From the NCBI GenBank assembly GCA_945860295.1, contig CAMAQH010000021.1, positions 1 to 64,000 of the forward strand: 64,000 nucleotides of DNA, read 5' to 3'. Numbering within the stretch: the stretch's first letter is position 1; each line of letters opens with the position of its first letter. The notes under the pieces are model-generated. The model saw nothing but the letters and a program-made list of their open reading frames with translations, ran no database searches and had not been told where the DNA came from. This DNA comes from Prosthecobacter debontii. Lineage in GTDB: Bacteria > Verrucomicrobiota > Verrucomicrobiia > Verrucomicrobiales > Verrucomicrobiaceae. Shown here piece by piece: positions 27,931 through 37,569 of this stretch. The position numbers and the translations under genes are program-made.

Positions 27931-28404
27931 ATGGCCCGTAGAAAACGCGTATATGACAAGCCAGTCCATAAGGACTCCCGCTATGACAGCGAACTTGTTG
28001 CTCACTTGATTGCCCGAGTCATGCAGTCAGGCAAAAAGTCTCTCGCAGAGCGTATCGTTTACGCTGCGATTGAGCAGTTGAACGAGAAGACTGAAACAGT
28101 CGATCCTTTAGAACTCTTTAACCGTGCGATCGACAATTCGAAGCCTAAAGTTGAAGTCAAGGCTCGTCGTGTCGGTGGTGCCACCTACCAGGTGCCGCTT
28201 GAAGTGAATGGCACACGTTCCGAATCCTTGGCCATGCGCTGGATTGTTGGATATGCACGCGGCCGTAAAGGTCAGCCAATGCATCGCGCACTCGCTAATG
28301 AATTGAAAGAAGCCTCCCAAGGTCAAGGTGCCGCCGTCCGCAAGCGAGATGATGTGCACAAGCAGGCTCAGGCCAACCGCGCGTTCGCACACTTCCGCTT
28401 CTAA
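27931..28404 (+). CDS. rpsG: 30S ribosomal protein S7
   Basis: This is a 157-residue S7 of normal length. It begins MARRKRVYDKPVHKDSRY and has ARVMQSGKKSLAERIVY and the VGGATYQVPLEV strand that binds the 3' major domain of 16S rRNA; the C-terminal RAFAHFRF ends the protein. S7 nucleates assembly of the 30S head and in many bacteria represses the str operon. It lies between rpsL and fusA in the classical order. Confidence 0.98.
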   Translation: MARRKRVYDKPVHKDSRYDSELVAHLIARVMQSGKKSLAERIVYAAIEQLNEKTETVDPLELFNRAIDNSKPKVEVKARRVGGATYQVPLEVNGTRSESLAMRWIVGYARGRKGQPMHRALANELKEASQGQGAAVRKRDDVHKQAQANRAFAHFRF

Positions 28405-28446
28405 TCACGGAACGCGCTCTTTTACCCATCTAATTTTTCCGCAGCA

Positions 28447-30594
28447 ATGTCCAATCCGAACTCTCCCAACCGCGAATACCCACTGGAGCGCACCCGTAAC
28501 ATCGGGATCTGCGCACACATTGACGCGGGCAAGACCACTCTGACTGAGCGTATTCTCTTCTACACAGGCATGATCCACCGGATCGGCGAAGTGCATGATG
28601 GGGCAGCTACCACAGACTGGATGGAGCAGGAAAAAGAACGCGGGATCACGATCACTTCCGCCGCCGTGACTGCACGCTGGAAGCAGATCAAGGAAGTAGG
28701 TATTTACAAGATGCGCGAAGAAGAGGACATGCGCGTCAACATCATCGACACCCCTGGGCACGTGGACTTCACGGCTGAGGTAGAGCGTTCTTTGCGTGTT
28801 CTTGATGGAGCGATCTTCGTTCTTTGTGGCGTAGCTGGTGTGCAGCCGCAGTCTGAAACTGTGTATCGCCAAGCTGAGAAGTATGGTGTGCCGCGTATCG
28901 CCTTTGTGAACAAGATGGATCGCACAGGTGCCAACTTTGAAAACGTCGTGCGTGACGTGCGTGCTAAACTTGGTGCCAATGCATGGCCAATCCTGATTCC
29001 GATTGGTGCTGAAGAACATTTGATTGGCCAGATCGACGTGGTGAATCAAAAAGCGATCATCTACAATGATGACGAAAAGTTTGGTTCCTCTTACACGGTC
29101 CGTGAACTTGAAGGTGCTGAAATCGCCACAGCGAAAGCAGCTTATGAAGGTCTCCTCGATCAAGTGTGCAGCCAGGACGAAGAACTCGGCATGCAGTTCC
29201 TCGAAGAAAAGCCAATTTCGATCCAAGAACTCAAGGCAGCACTTCGCCGCACCGTGATCTCAAACAAGATCATCCCGATGGCTGGTGGTTCTGCCTTCAA
29301 GAACAAGGGTGTTCAGTATCTGATTGATGCGGTCATCGACTATCTTCCAGGGCCTCTGGACATTGCTCCTCAGAAAGGTCACGTCGTGGACGAGCCAGAA
29401 AATCTGATCGAAGCGATTCCAAACGATAACGGCAAGTTCATCGCCCTTGGCTTCAAGCTTTGGTCTGACAAATTTGGTCGCCTCGTCTTCTTCCGCGTTT
29501 ATTCCGGCTGCGTCCGTAAGGGTGACACGATCTACAACCCTCGCACTCGTAAGTCAGAGCGTGTCGGTCGTCTAATTCAGATTCAAGCCAGCGTGCATAA
29601 GGACATCGACTGCTGTTACTCCGGTGACATCGCTGCCCTCGTCGGTGTTAAGGACGTTCGCACAGGCGACACCTTCTGCGATGAAAGTCTTGAAGTGCTC
29701 CTTGAGCCCCCAACCTTCCCTGAGCCCGTGATCTCCATGGCTGTTGAGCCAAAGACCAAGGCTGACCAAGAGAAGATGGGCAATGCACTCCAGCGCTTGT
29801 CGGAAGAAGATCCAACCTTCTTCGTCAAAACGGATGAAGAAACGGGCCAGACAATCATCGCTGGCATGGGTGAGCTTCATCTTGAAATTCTCTGCGACCG
29901 TCTCAAGCGCGAGCACAAAGTCGAAACCAACACTGGCAAGCCGCAGATCGCCTACCGCGAGACTCTCACGAGAGAAGCCGATGGCGAAGGCAAGTTGGTC
30001 AAGCAGTCTGGTGGTCGTGGTCAGTATGGACACGTAATCCTCAAGATTTTCCCAGGTGAACCTGGCAAAGGCGTCTCGGTCGAAAACAAAGTTGTCGGTG
30101 GTACCATCCCGAAAGAATTCATCAATCCCTGCAAGGCAGGTTGTATGGAAGCGGTGCTCAACGGCATCATCGCAGGTTATCCTGTGATCGACGTTCGTAT
30201 TGAGCTCTTGGATGGTTCAAGCCATGACGTTGACTCGAATGAAAACGCTTTCAAGATGGCCGCCATCTTCGCAGTCAAAGACGCGCTGAAGAAAGCCAAG
30301 TGCATTTTGCTCGAGCCAATCATGGCTGTGGAAGCCTCCACACCAGAAGATTATCAGGGAGACATCATGGGTGACCTTAACCGTCGCCGTGGTAAAATCC
30401 AAGGGATGGACACACGTGGAACCACTGCGATCCTTCGCGCTGAAGTTCCGCTGTCGGAAATGTTTGGTTATTCGACCGCGATCCGCACCCTTTCCTCTGG
30501 CCGCGCCTCCTACTCCATGCAGCCTGCGCGCTTTGAGCAGGTCCCACAGCAGATCGTCGAGCAGATCGTCGAGCAGCGCGGAACAAAGAACTAA
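28447..30594 (+). CDS. fusA: Elongation factor G
   Basis: The 715-residue translational GTPase drives tRNA-mRNA translocation and ribosome recycling. G1 [15 protein letters not shown] is near residue 22, the switch-I EKERGITI follows, G3 is IDTPGHVDF and G4 is [12 protein letters not shown]. Domain IV ([13 protein letters not shown]) and domain V ([20 protein letters not shown]) are complete. It follows rpsG directly. The tuf gene that usually comes next is absent; rpsJ follows 35 bp downstream. Confidence 0.98.
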   Translation: MSNPNSPNREYPLERTRNIGICAHIDAGKTTLTERILFYTGMIHRIGEVHDGAATTDWMEQEKERGITITSAAVTARWKQIKEVGIYKMREEEDMRVNIIDTPGHVDFTAEVERSLRVLDGAIFVLCGVAGVQPQSETVYRQAEKYGVPRIAFVNKMDRTGANFENVVRDVRAKLGANAWPILIPIGAEEHLIGQIDVVNQKAIIYNDDEKFGSSYTVRELEGAEIATAKAAYEGLLDQVCSQDEELGMQFLEEKPISIQELKAALRRTVISNKIIPMAGGSAFKNKGVQYLIDAVIDYLPGPLDIAPQKGHVVDEPENLIEAIPNDNGKFIALGFKLWSDKFGRLVFFRVYSGCVRKGDTIYNPRTRKSERVGRLIQIQASVHKDIDCCYSGDIAALVGVKDVRTGDTFCDESLEVLLEPPTFPEPVISMAVEPKTKADQEKMGNALQRLSEEDPTFFVKTDEETGQTIIAGMGELHLEILCDRLKREHKVETNTGKPQIAYRETLTREADGEGKLVKQSGGRGQYGHVILKIFPGEPGKGVSVENKVVGGTIPKEFINPCKAGCMEAVLNGIIAGYPVIDVRIELLDGSSHDVDSNENAFKMAAIFAVKDALKKAKCILLEPIMAVEASTPEDYQGDIMGDLNRRRGKIQGMDTRGTTAILRAEVPLSEMFGYSTAIRTLSSGRASYSMQPARFEQVPQQIVEQIVEQRGTKN

Positions 30595-30629
30595 ATTTTG
30601 CAGTAACCCATTTGAACCGGAACCCCGAC

Positions 30630-30938
30630 ATGAGTAATCAACGAATCAGAATCCGCCTGCGCGCCTATGACTACCGCGTGCTTGATAAGAGCACGGCAGA
30701 CATCGTGGAAACCGCCAAGCGGACAGGTGCAAAAGTAGCAGGGCCGATCCCGCTCCCGACCCGCATTGAAAAGTTTACGGTGAACCGCTCACCACACGTG
30801 GATAAGAAGTCCATGGACCAGTTCGAAATCCGCACGCACAAGCGTTTGTTGGACATCGTTGACCCCACATCCCGCACGGTGGATGAGCTGAAGAAGCTCA
30901 ATCTCCCATCTGGCGTGGACATCACGATCAAGATCTAG
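30630..30938 (+). CDS. rpsJ: 30S ribosomal protein S10
   Basis: The 102-residue protein starts [20 protein letters not shown] and has the [20 protein letters not shown] loop and the [12 protein letters not shown] strand. S10 sits in the 30S head and also acts with NusB/NusG in antitermination. An in-frame TTG at 30612 is rejected in favour of the ATG at 30630, which matches the conserved N-terminus. It is the first gene of the S10 part of the cluster. Confidence 0.97.
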   Translation: MSNQRIRIRLRAYDYRVLDKSTADIVETAKRTGAKVAGPIPLPTRIEKFTVNRSPHVDKKSMDQFEIRTHKRLLDIVDPTSRTVDELKKLNLPSGVDITIKI

Positions 30939-30979
30939 TTTCCACCCAAAGAACTGACTTTAACAGGAGGAGAAACATT

Positions 30980-31630
30980 ATGGCTATTGGATTGATTGGC
31001 AAAAAACTCGGCATGACGAAGGTTTACACCGACAAGGGTGAAGCTATCGCAGTGACTGTCGTGGACGTGAGCAGCAATGCTCTGCTCCAAGTAAAAACGA
31101 AGTCCGGTAAGGACGGCTACAGCGCGATTCAGATTGGTTATGAAGACCAGAAAGAATCCCGCGTCACGAAGCCCCTTCTCGGCCACTTCAAAAAATTCGG
31201 CGTGAGTCCGAAGCGCATCATCAAGGAATTCCGCGTGAGTTCTGACGATCAGCTTCCAGGAGCCGATACCAAGATTGACGCCAGCCTATTCAGCAATGGT
31301 CAGTGGGTCGATGTCATCGGCACAAGCAAAGGCAAAGGTTTCCAGGGCGTCGTCAAGCGCTGGAACTTCGCCGGCCAGCCTGCCACTCATGGTCACATGA
31401 TGCATCGTCGTCCAGGTTCCATTGGTTGCCGCCTCACCCCCGGCCTCGTTTGGAAGAATCAGAAAATGCCTGGTCATGATGGTGTGGATCGAGTGACCAC
31501 ACAGAATCTAAAAATTATCCAGAGCCATCTTGAAGATGGCGTGCTCCTCATCAGCGGTTCTATTCCTGGCAACAAAGGCAGCATCGTTGTGGTGCGCCCA
31601 GCCAAGAAGAAGCTCGCTCCAGCCAAATAA
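30980..31630 (+). CDS. rplC: 50S ribosomal protein L3
   Basis: The 216-residue L3 begins MAIGLIGKKLGMTKVYTDKG. The loop reaching toward the peptidyl transferase centre (GTSKGKGFQGVVKRW, then ATHGHMMHRRPGSIG) is present. A strong ribosome-binding site AGGAGG lies nine bases before the ATG. L3 is one of the first proteins to bind 23S rRNA. It is separated by 41 bp from rpsJ and 20 bp from rplD. Confidence 0.98.
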   Translation: MAIGLIGKKLGMTKVYTDKGEAIAVTVVDVSSNALLQVKTKSGKDGYSAIQIGYEDQKESRVTKPLLGHFKKFGVSPKRIIKEFRVSSDDQLPGADTKIDASLFSNGQWVDVIGTSKGKGFQGVVKRWNFAGQPATHGHMMHRRPGSIGCRLTPGLVWKNQKMPGHDGVDRVTTQNLKIIQSHLEDGVLLISGSIPGNKGSIVVVRPAKKKLAPAK

Positions 31631-31650
31631 TCCCAGGAGGAATTTGAATT

Positions 31651-32262
31651 ATGTCAGCCACACTTCTCTCCACAGAAAGCGCCAAACAGGCCAGCCTGAA
31701 CCTCGTCGAGGGTCACCACGGCAAGCAGGCACTCAATGACGTGCTCGTCGCCTACCGCGCGAATCGTCGTCAGGGTAATGCCAACACCAAAAACCGTTCA
31801 GAAGTTTCCGGCAGCGGCTCGAAACTCTGGAATCAAAAGGGAACCGGCAACGCTCGTATGGGCAGCAAGCGCTCCCCGATCTGGTCCGGTGGTGGTGTGG
31901 TCTTTGGACCTCGCACCCGCGACTGGTCGAAGACGACCACGAAAAATGTTCGCAAACTCGCTTTCCGTGCAGCTCTGACCGCACGCATCAATGACGGTGC
32001 GATCTCAACAGTTGATTCCTTCGTGGTCGCCGATGGTAAGACCAAGTCATTCGTTAGTGTTATCGCCGGTCTGACAACCGCCAAGAAGGTTCTCGTCATC
32101 GGACAAAACTTCGATGAGCTGACCTTCCGTTCCGCACGCAACATTCATGATGTGCAGCTTGTTTCCGCTGAAGATGTGAATGCCGAAAATCTGCTTCGTT
32201 ATAAACAGATTATTGTCACGACAGACGCCCTTCCAACCCTCGCCCGGAGGACCGCTTGCTGA
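31651..32262 (+). CDS. rplD: 50S ribosomal protein L4
   Basis: The 203-residue L4 contains the extended loop that lines the exit tunnel (RSEVSGSGSKLWNQKGTG, SPIWSGGGVVFGP) and the KLAFRAALTARI helix. AGGAGG precedes the ATG. In many bacteria L4 binds the S10 leader and represses the operon; no homologous leader was identified. The gene ends one base before the rplW start, which indicates coupling. Confidence 0.97.
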   Translation: MSATLLSTESAKQASLNLVEGHHGKQALNDVLVAYRANRRQGNANTKNRSEVSGSGSKLWNQKGTGNARMGSKRSPIWSGGGVVFGPRTRDWSKTTTKNVRKLAFRAALTARINDGAISTVDSFVVADGKTKSFVSVIAGLTTAKKVLVIGQNFDELTFRSARNIHDVQLVSAEDVNAENLLRYKQIIVTTDALPTLARRTAC

Positions 32263-32263
32263 T

Positions 32264-32548
32264 ATGAAAGACCCCCATTCCGTGATCCACACGATCCGCC
32301 TTACCGAAAAGGCAACGAGACTCGGTGAAGAAAACAACGAATACGTTTTCATCGTCAATCCGAAGTCCACCAAGATCGAAATCAAGCAGGCCGTTGAAAA
32401 GCACTTCGGCAAAAAAGTTGTCGGAGTCCGCACTGCGAACTTTGACGGTAAAGCTCGTCGTCAAAAGCGCGCTGATGCCGGCCGAACCAATCATTACAAG
32501 AAGGCAATCGTGCGTCTCAAAGACGGCGAACGCATCGAACTCGTCTAA
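32264..32548 (+). CDS. rplW: 50S ribosomal protein L23
   Basis: The 94-residue L23 begins MKDPHSVIHTIRLTEKATRL and carries NEYVFIVNPKSTKIEIKQAV and VVGVRTANFDGKARR. L23 lies at the tunnel exit and docks trigger factor and SRP. The ATG at 32264 is chosen over an in-frame upstream start inside rplD because it fits the family N-terminus and has CGGAGG upstream within the end of rplD. Confidence 0.96.
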   Translation: MKDPHSVIHTIRLTEKATRLGEENNEYVFIVNPKSTKIEIKQAVEKHFGKKVVGVRTANFDGKARRQKRADAGRTNHYKKAIVRLKDGERIELV

Positions 32549-32595
32549 AGAGCAACTCCGGTTCTCAACCCTTTTAAACAGAAGGACTCATACCT

Positions 32596-33435
32596 ATGGC
32601 GCTGAAAACATTCAAGCCGAATACCCCATCGAACCGCTACAAGCAGTGGAACTCCTTCGAGGAGATCACCAAGGATACACCGCAGCGCAGTCTCACTGTT
32701 GCGCTACGCAAATCCGGCGGACGCAACAACACAGGTCGTATCACCTGCCGTCACATCGGTGGTGGTCATGAACGCCGCTATCGCTTGATCGACTTCAAGC
32801 GTGCCCGCCGTGACGACGCTGCCAAGGTCATCGCGATCGAATACGATCCGAACCGCTCTGCACGTATTGCATTGATCGAGTATAAGGAAGGCGAGCGCGC
32901 CTACATCTTGGCCCCGAACAACCTGCAAGTCGGCGCCAGCGTTATGGCTGGTGAGAAAGCAACTCCGGACCTCGGAAATGCTCTTCCACTACGCAAGATT
33001 CCTCTTGGTACAAGCATTCACAATGTTGAGCTTGTGGCCGGTCGCGGTGGTGTTGCCGCCCGTGCAGCAGGCCAGGTTGCCATTCTTTCTAACCGTGAAG
33101 GAGAATACGCTCTAGTGCGCATGCCTTCTGGCGAAATCCGCAAGATCCACTCCGAGTGCTATGCAACGATCGGCCAGGTGGGAAACACCGAGCACATGAA
33201 CGTTGTTTCCGGCAAGGCTGGACGCACACGCTGGCAGGGCACTCGCCCAACAGTGCGCGGTATGTGTATGAATCCAATCGACCATCCAAACGGTGGTGGT
33301 GAAGGTCGTTCTAAATCTGGTGGTGGTCGACAGCATCTTCTCAGCCCTTGGGGCCATGCGAAGGGTGAAAAGACACGCAATAAGAAGAAGAACACGAACA
33401 AGCTTATTGTTCAGACTCGTCACGCTAAGAAGTAA
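32596..33435 (+). CDS. rplB: 50S ribosomal protein L2
   Basis: The 279-residue L2 has the RNA-binding domain motifs [18 protein letters not shown] and [12 protein letters not shown] and the C-terminal [21 protein letters not shown]. The last contains the histidine equivalent to E. coli His229, near the peptidyl transferase centre. The basic tail ([17 protein letters not shown]) is normal. It lies between rplW and rpsS in the standard order. Confidence 0.98.
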   Translation: MALKTFKPNTPSNRYKQWNSFEEITKDTPQRSLTVALRKSGGRNNTGRITCRHIGGGHERRYRLIDFKRARRDDAAKVIAIEYDPNRSARIALIEYKEGERAYILAPNNLQVGASVMAGEKATPDLGNALPLRKIPLGTSIHNVELVAGRGGVAARAAGQVAILSNREGEYALVRMPSGEIRKIHSECYATIGQVGNTEHMNVVSGKAGRTRWQGTRPTVRGMCMNPIDHPNGGGEGRSKSGGGRQHLLSPWGHAKGEKTRNKKKNTNKLIVQTRHAKK

Positions 33436-33463
33436 TTTTTCCCCAATCTGAAATACTGACCCT

Positions 33464-33742
33464 ATGGCACGCTCACTGAAAAAAGGACCCTTCGTCCAGC
33501 AGGCACTGCTCGACAAAGTGGACAAGCTCAACGACGCCGGACTAAAGCGCCCGGTAAAGACATGGGCACGTAGTTCCATGATCACTCCCGATCTTGTCGG
33601 TCACACTTTCTTGGTTCACAACGGTAAGGATTTCGTGAGCGTCTACGCCACGGAAAACATGGTTGGACATCGCCTCGGCGAGTTTTCCCAGACACGTCTC
33701 TTCAAGAGCCACGGTGCCCACACTGTCAAAGCTGCTAAGTAA
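33464..33742 (+). CDS. rpsS: 30S ribosomal protein S19
   Basis: The 92-residue S19 starts [18 protein letters not shown] and has [18 protein letters not shown] and [19 protein letters not shown], all canonical. It binds the 30S head near the A-site finger. In nearly all bacteria rplV follows directly; here an exported coiled-coil protein gene is inserted, starting 34 bp downstream. Confidence 0.98.
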   Translation: MARSLKKGPFVQQALLDKVDKLNDAGLKRPVKTWARSSMITPDLVGHTFLVHNGKDFVSVYATENMVGHRLGEFSQTRLFKSHGAHTVKAAK

Positions 33743-33775
33743 GTTATTTTCGACTATTTTTTGTCCTACAATTCA

Positions 33776-34570
33776 ATGATCACAAGCCTGTCCCAACGTT
33801 TCAACTCATGCGCTCTGCTGCTTTTCGCAGTGGTGATCGTGTGTGGTGACGTTCAGGCGCAGACCTCATTTGAGTTGCAGGAATTAAACACGACTCTGCA
33901 GGTGGCTGCGCAGAAGATTCAAGCATACGAGGAGCAACTCGCTGCATCTAAAGACAAGAACGCTGCGCTCACGCAGAGTGCAGCGGCTTCTAATAATGAA
34001 GCGCTCGAACTCAAGGATCGCTACGAGCGCCTTCGCGGTTTGCTTGAAGGTCTGGGCATTACCGCTCTGGAGAATGCCCCAGAACAAACGCAAGCGCGTC
34101 TGCTTTCTTCTCTTAGTGATCTGCGTATTGCAGAAACATCCCGCCTGAATCTTGCGGATAGTTTGATGGAACTCGCTGAAGCTTCTCTGCAGTTTGTCAA
34201 AACTGTTCCAACTCCTGAGCCAACGTCAGCTGATCGTCTTCAACTAGCGCTCGTCAAAGCTGAAGAGACCCTAGCCAAATCATCTTCTAAGATTGTTGAT
34301 CCAACTCAGCCCGCCGCTGATCTGCAAGATGCACGTATTGTCAGTTTGAAGAGTGAACTCGGCATTGCCGTCCTCAGTGTGGGTTCCCGTGATGGCGTGA
34401 AGCCAGGGATGCCCTTTGAAATTTTCCGCGAAGACAAACCCATCGCGAAGGTTCTTGTCACCGAAGTACGCAACTCTGTGAGTGGCGCTGTGGTGCAGGA
34501 ACTAGCAAACGTCTCTGATCCTGTCCGGGTCGGAGATAAAGGCAAAATCGATACAAACAGGTCATTCTAA
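33776..34570 (+). CDS. Exported coiled-coil protein inserted in the S10 operon
   Basis: This 264-residue protein is not a ribosomal protein. From the ATG at 33776 it has a signal peptide (RFNSCALLLFAVVIVCG, cleavage likely after VQA). A long heptad-rich coiled coil follows at about 27-95 (LQELNTTLQVAAQKIQAYEE, NNEALELKDRYERLRGL), with a second helical stretch at about 100-180. The C-terminal beta domain of about 65 residues contains VLSVGSRDGVKPGMPFEIF and PVRVGDKGKI. That pattern recalls the small beta domain found at the end of some periplasmic assembly proteins (FlgT-like) and is otherwise unassigned. It starts 34 bp after rpsS, and rplV begins four bases after its stop, so it is co-transcribed and coupled. 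No Shine-Dalgarno sequence is seen. A role at the cell envelope is inferred only from the signal peptide. Confidence 0.85.
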   Translation: MITSLSQRFNSCALLLFAVVIVCGDVQAQTSFELQELNTTLQVAAQKIQAYEEQLAASKDKNAALTQSAAASNNEALELKDRYERLRGLLEGLGITALENAPEQTQARLLSSLSDLRIAETSRLNLADSLMELAEASLQFVKTVPTPEPTSADRLQLALVKAEETLAKSSSKIVDPTQPAADLQDARIVSLKSELGIAVLSVGSRDGVKPGMPFEIFREDKPIAKVLVTEVRNSVSGAVVQELANVSDPVRVGDKGKIDTNRSF

Positions 34571-34574
34571 GTTT

Positions 34575-34970
34575 ATGGAAGTTCGTTCAATCCTTAAATA
34601 CGCTCGCATCTCTTCCCAGAAGGCGCGTCAAGTCACACGTGCTATCACTGGAATGCCAGTGTCACAGGCGCTCAGTGTGCTTGATTTCACCCCCAAGAAG
34701 GCAGCTCTTCTCGTCGGCAAAGTTCTCCGTTCCGCTGTGGCGAACGCAGAAAATAACCACGAACTCGATGCCGACGACCTGATCGTCGCCAGCGCAGTCG
34801 CTACTCCAGGGCCAACTCTCAAGCGCATTATGCCCCGCGCTCGTGGCTCAGCTGCACCGATTCTCAAGCGCATGACTCACATCACTGTGATTCTCGGTGC
34901 TAAGCCTGAAGAGGCTGCGAAGCCAGCGAAACGCATCAATAAGTCTCAGGCGAAAGTCTCGGCTGAATAA
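34575..34970 (+). CDS. rplV: 50S ribosomal protein L22
   Basis: The 131-residue L22 contains KYARISSQKARQVTRAI, the KVLRSAVANAENNH helix and the exit-tunnel hairpin with PTLKRIMPRARGSAAPI, KRMTHITVIL. A C-terminal extension of about 20 residues rich in Lys and Ala follows. It starts four bases after the stop of the inserted coiled-coil gene and precedes rpsC in the usual order. Confidence 0.97.
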   Translation: MEVRSILKYARISSQKARQVTRAITGMPVSQALSVLDFTPKKAALLVGKVLRSAVANAENNHELDADDLIVASAVATPGPTLKRIMPRARGSAAPILKRMTHITVILGAKPEEAAKPAKRINKSQAKVSAE

Positions 34971-34990
34971 TCTCCACACACCACGCATTT

Positions 34991-35782
34991 ATGGGACAGA
35001 AAGTTAATCCGATCGGCTTCCGCCTTGCAGTCTCCAAAGACTGGCGCTCCAAATGGTATGCACCTGAGAGGGAGTATGCAGAAGCTCTGCATAGCGACCT
35101 CACAATTCGCAACTACCTGAAGGAAAAGCTCATGCAAGCTGCCGTGGCGAAGATCGTCATTGAGCGCGCTTGGAACCAAGTGCGTGTGACGCTTCATACG
35201 GCTCGCCCTGGTCTGGTCATTGGCCGTAAAGGTCAAGAGATCGAAGTGATGAGCCAGAAAGTCTCCGAAATGTGTGGTGGCAAACAGGTCAAGATCGACA
35301 TCTTCGAGATCAAGCAGCCTGAACTTGACGCCCAGCTCGTCGCAGAAGGCGTCGCCGTTCAGCTTGAGCGCCGTATTTCCTTCCGCCGTGCGATGAAACG
35401 TTCCGTGCAGACCGCGATGGACATGGGTGGCGAAGGTATTCGTATCCGAGTTGCCGGTCGTCTTGGTGGTGCGGATATCGCCCGTGCTGAGCAGTATCGT
35501 CAAGGCAAAGTGCCTCTCCAGACACTGCGTATCCCGATTGACTACGGCTTTGCTGAAGCCCGCACCGTTTATGGACTGATTGGTGTTAAAGTTTGGCTCA
35601 ATCGCGGTAACGCACCTGAGAACAGCCAGCCTCGTCAAGAGCGTCGCCCTCGCCGTGATGGTGATCGTGGTGGACCACCTCGTCGTGGTGAGCGTGCTGG
35701 CGGCGGACCTCCTCAATACGGTTCCGTTCCCACCTCTGGTCCCGCACCAGCTACCGCCGCTGAAGCACCTGCTGCTCAGTAA
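34991..35782 (+). CDS. rpsC: 30S ribosomal protein S3 with extended C-terminus
   Basis: The 263-residue S3 starts MGQKVNPIGFRLAVSKDW and has the KH domain (VRVTLHTARPGLVIGRKGQE) and the C-terminal domain (RRISFRRAMKRSVQTAM, DYGFAEARTVYGLIGVKVW). S3 forms part of the mRNA entry helicase. About 60 residues beyond the conserved end are disordered and rich in Arg, Gly, Pro and Ala (RQERRPRRDGDRGGPPRRGE), longer than in most bacteria. Confidence 0.97.
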   Translation: MGQKVNPIGFRLAVSKDWRSKWYAPEREYAEALHSDLTIRNYLKEKLMQAAVAKIVIERAWNQVRVTLHTARPGLVIGRKGQEIEVMSQKVSEMCGGKQVKIDIFEIKQPELDAQLVAEGVAVQLERRISFRRAMKRSVQTAMDMGGEGIRIRVAGRLGGADIARAEQYRQGKVPLQTLRIPIDYGFAEARTVYGLIGVKVWLNRGNAPENSQPRQERRPRRDGDRGGPPRRGERAGGGPPQYGSVPTSGPAPATAAEAPAAQ

Positions 35783-35831
35783 TTTCAATTCACCCCTTTT
35801 AGTAAACCGGATCCCAACAGGAGTTTGACCC

Positions 35832-36251
35832 ATGGCCCTTCTTCCCAGTCGAGTAAAATATCGTAAAACCCAGCGCGGCAGTCGCTCGGGCATCGCCACC
35901 AGTGCCAACAAGTTGGACTTCGGTGACTTTGGACTCCAGACGCTTGATCGCGGCTGGATAAAGAACAACCAGATCGAAGCATGTCGTGTGGCGATCACTC
36001 GCTTCCTGAAGCGCAAAGGTAAGGTGTTCATCCGTATCTTCCCGCACAAGCCTTGCACAGCCCGTCCACCTGAAACTCGAATGGGTAAAGGTAAAGGCTC
36101 ACCCGAATTCTGGGTTGCCGTGGTCCTTCCAGGACATGTGCTATTTGAAATCTCTGGGGTGAATGAAGCCACTGCTCGTGACGCTTGCCGTCTTGCTGCA
36201 AATAAACTGGGTCTCCGTACCCGGTTCATCACCCGCGCGATTTCCCATTAA
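35832..36251 (+). CDS. rplP: 50S ribosomal protein L16
   Basis: The 139-residue L16 starts [20 protein letters not shown] and has [20 protein letters not shown] and [17 protein letters not shown], covering the arginine hydroxylation loop of the family. It helps place tRNA in the A site. The ribosome-binding site CAGGAG is 9 bp upstream. It follows rpsC by 49 bp. Confidence 0.97.
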   Translation: MALLPSRVKYRKTQRGSRSGIATSANKLDFGDFGLQTLDRGWIKNNQIEACRVAITRFLKRKGKVFIRIFPHKPCTARPPETRMGKGKGSPEFWVAVVLPGHVLFEISGVNEATARDACRLAANKLGLRTRFITRAISH

Positions 36252-36272
36252 TCCTGTACCACCGAATTTAAC

Positions 36273-36476
36273 ATGAAGATCAAAGAACTCCGTGAAATGA
36301 CCGTGGAAGAGCTAGGCGCCCGCCGCCGCGAACTCCGCCAGGAAATGCTGAACCTGCGTGTGCAGCAGCAGATCGGCCAGCTAGAGAACCCTTCCCGCAT
36401 CATGACATTGCGCCGTGAAGTGGCCCGAATTGAAACCATCGTGACCGAGCGTAGCCTTGTGGCGAAGGCTGCCTGA
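36273..36476 (+). CDS. rpmC: 50S ribosomal protein L29
   Basis: The 67-residue helical protein starts MKIKELREMTVEELGARRRE and has the QQQIGQLENPSRIMTLRREV segment. It matches L29, which sits beside L23 at the tunnel exit. It lies in the standard position between rplP and rpsQ. Confidence 0.96.
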   Translation: MKIKELREMTVEELGARRRELRQEMLNLRVQQQIGQLENPSRIMTLRREVARIETIVTERSLVAKAA

Positions 36477-36512
36477 TCCTGAACGCAACCCATTTGCCCT
36501 GATTCCCATCCC

Positions 36513-36794
36513 ATGAGCGATATAGAAACCGCGATCCCGACCCCAGCCAAAACAGCCGTGAGCAAGACACGCATTGGCAAGGTGACGTCAGACAAGATGA
36601 ACAAGACCATCGTGGTCGAGGTGGAGCGCCGTGTGCCGCATCCTAAGTTCAAGAAAATTGTCCGCAAGACATCGACCTTTTACGCTCACGATGAAAACGA
36701 ACAGGCCAAGATTGGTGACCGCGTCCTGATCTCTGAAACCCGTCCAATGAGTAAACTGAAGCGCTGGAACCTGGAGGAAGTGCTCAAGCACTAA
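36513..36794 (+). CDS. rpsQ: 30S ribosomal protein S17
   Basis: The 93-residue S17 has an OB fold with [39 protein letters not shown] and [18 protein letters not shown]. About 18 residues precede the conserved core. S17 is a primary 16S rRNA-binding protein of the 30S body. It follows rpmC by 36 bp. Confidence 0.97.
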   Translation: MSDIETAIPTPAKTAVSKTRIGKVTSDKMNKTIVVEVERRVPHPKFKKIVRKTSTFYAHDENEQAKIGDRVLISETRPMSKLKRWNLEEVLKH

Positions 36795-36841
36795 CCCCCG
36801 CTAGGAACAGATCAACCCATTCAACTGAGGAAGAAAAAGCT

Positions 36842-37210
36842 ATGTTACAAATGGAGTCATCAATCCCGGTGGCAGATAACACCGGAGCCCGTCTCGCCAC
36901 TATGATTGGCGTGCTGGGAAAGAAGAATACCCGCTTCGCTTATGTTGGCGATATCATCACCGCTCACATTCGTGAGTCCACGCCGACCGCTAGCGTGAAG
37001 AAGGGTGAAGTCGTTCGTGCCGTTATTGTCCGCACCGCACATCCAATCCGCCGCAATGATGGATCGATTCTGCGTTTCGACAAAAATGCCATGGTCATCA
37101 TCGATAAAGATAACAATCCAAAAGGTACACGCATCTTCGGTCCCGTGGCTCGCGAACTGCGTGACAAGAACTTTATGAAGATCGTTTCCCTCGCCCCCGA
37201 AGTGCTATGA
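36842..37210 (+). CDS. rplN: 50S ribosomal protein L14
   Basis: The 122-residue L14 starts [20 protein letters not shown] and contains [20 protein letters not shown] and [19 protein letters not shown], all canonical. L14 makes an intersubunit bridge and is the docking site of RsfS. Its stop overlaps the rplX start (ATGA). Confidence 0.98.
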   Translation: MLQMESSIPVADNTGARLATMIGVLGKKNTRFAYVGDIITAHIRESTPTASVKKGEVVRAVIVRTAHPIRRNDGSILRFDKNAMVIIDKDNNPKGTRIFGPVARELRDKNFMKIVSLAPEVL

Positions 37211-37485
37211 GCCGAGTCAAAACCCACGTAAACAAAGGCGATACAGTCGTCGTCATCTCTGGTGCCCACAAAGGTGCCCAAGGTATTATCAAGGAAGTGC
37301 AGACCTCCAAGAATCGTGTCTTGATTGAAGGTGTCCGTATGATCAAGAAGACGGTCAAGCCAAGTCAGCAGAACCAGGCTGGCGGTATCATCGAAATCGA
37401 AGGCCCCATCCATATTTCCAACGTCAAACTTGCTGAAGCCGCCGTCGCGAAGACAGCAAAGAAGAAGGTTGCGAAAAAGAAGTAG
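37207..37485 (+). CDS. rplX: 50S ribosomal protein L24
   Basis: The 92-residue L24 begins with a KOW motif ([20 protein letters not shown]) and has the [20 protein letters not shown] and [13 protein letters not shown] segments. L24 initiates 50S assembly. The C-terminus ends in a Lys/Ala tail. The start overlaps rplN by four bases. The following 84 bp before rplE hold no recognised element. Confidence 0.97.
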   Translation: MSRVKTHVNKGDTVVVISGAHKGAQGIIKEVQTSKNRVLIEGVRMIKKTVKPSQQNQAGGIIEIEGPIHISNVKLAEAAVAKTAKKKVAKKK

Positions 37486-37569
37486 TCCACCAATATGCCG
37501 CCCCCCTTGCCCGGTTCAGCCTCACAGTTGAAACCCGTAACGGAAAGGCTGCACAGCCAACACTGAAAC

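Noticed and set aside
34946-36232. 428-codon leftward frame across rpsC and rplP
   Set aside because: It is the antisense shadow of two highly conserved ribosomal genes, has no recognisable domain and no ribosome-binding site.
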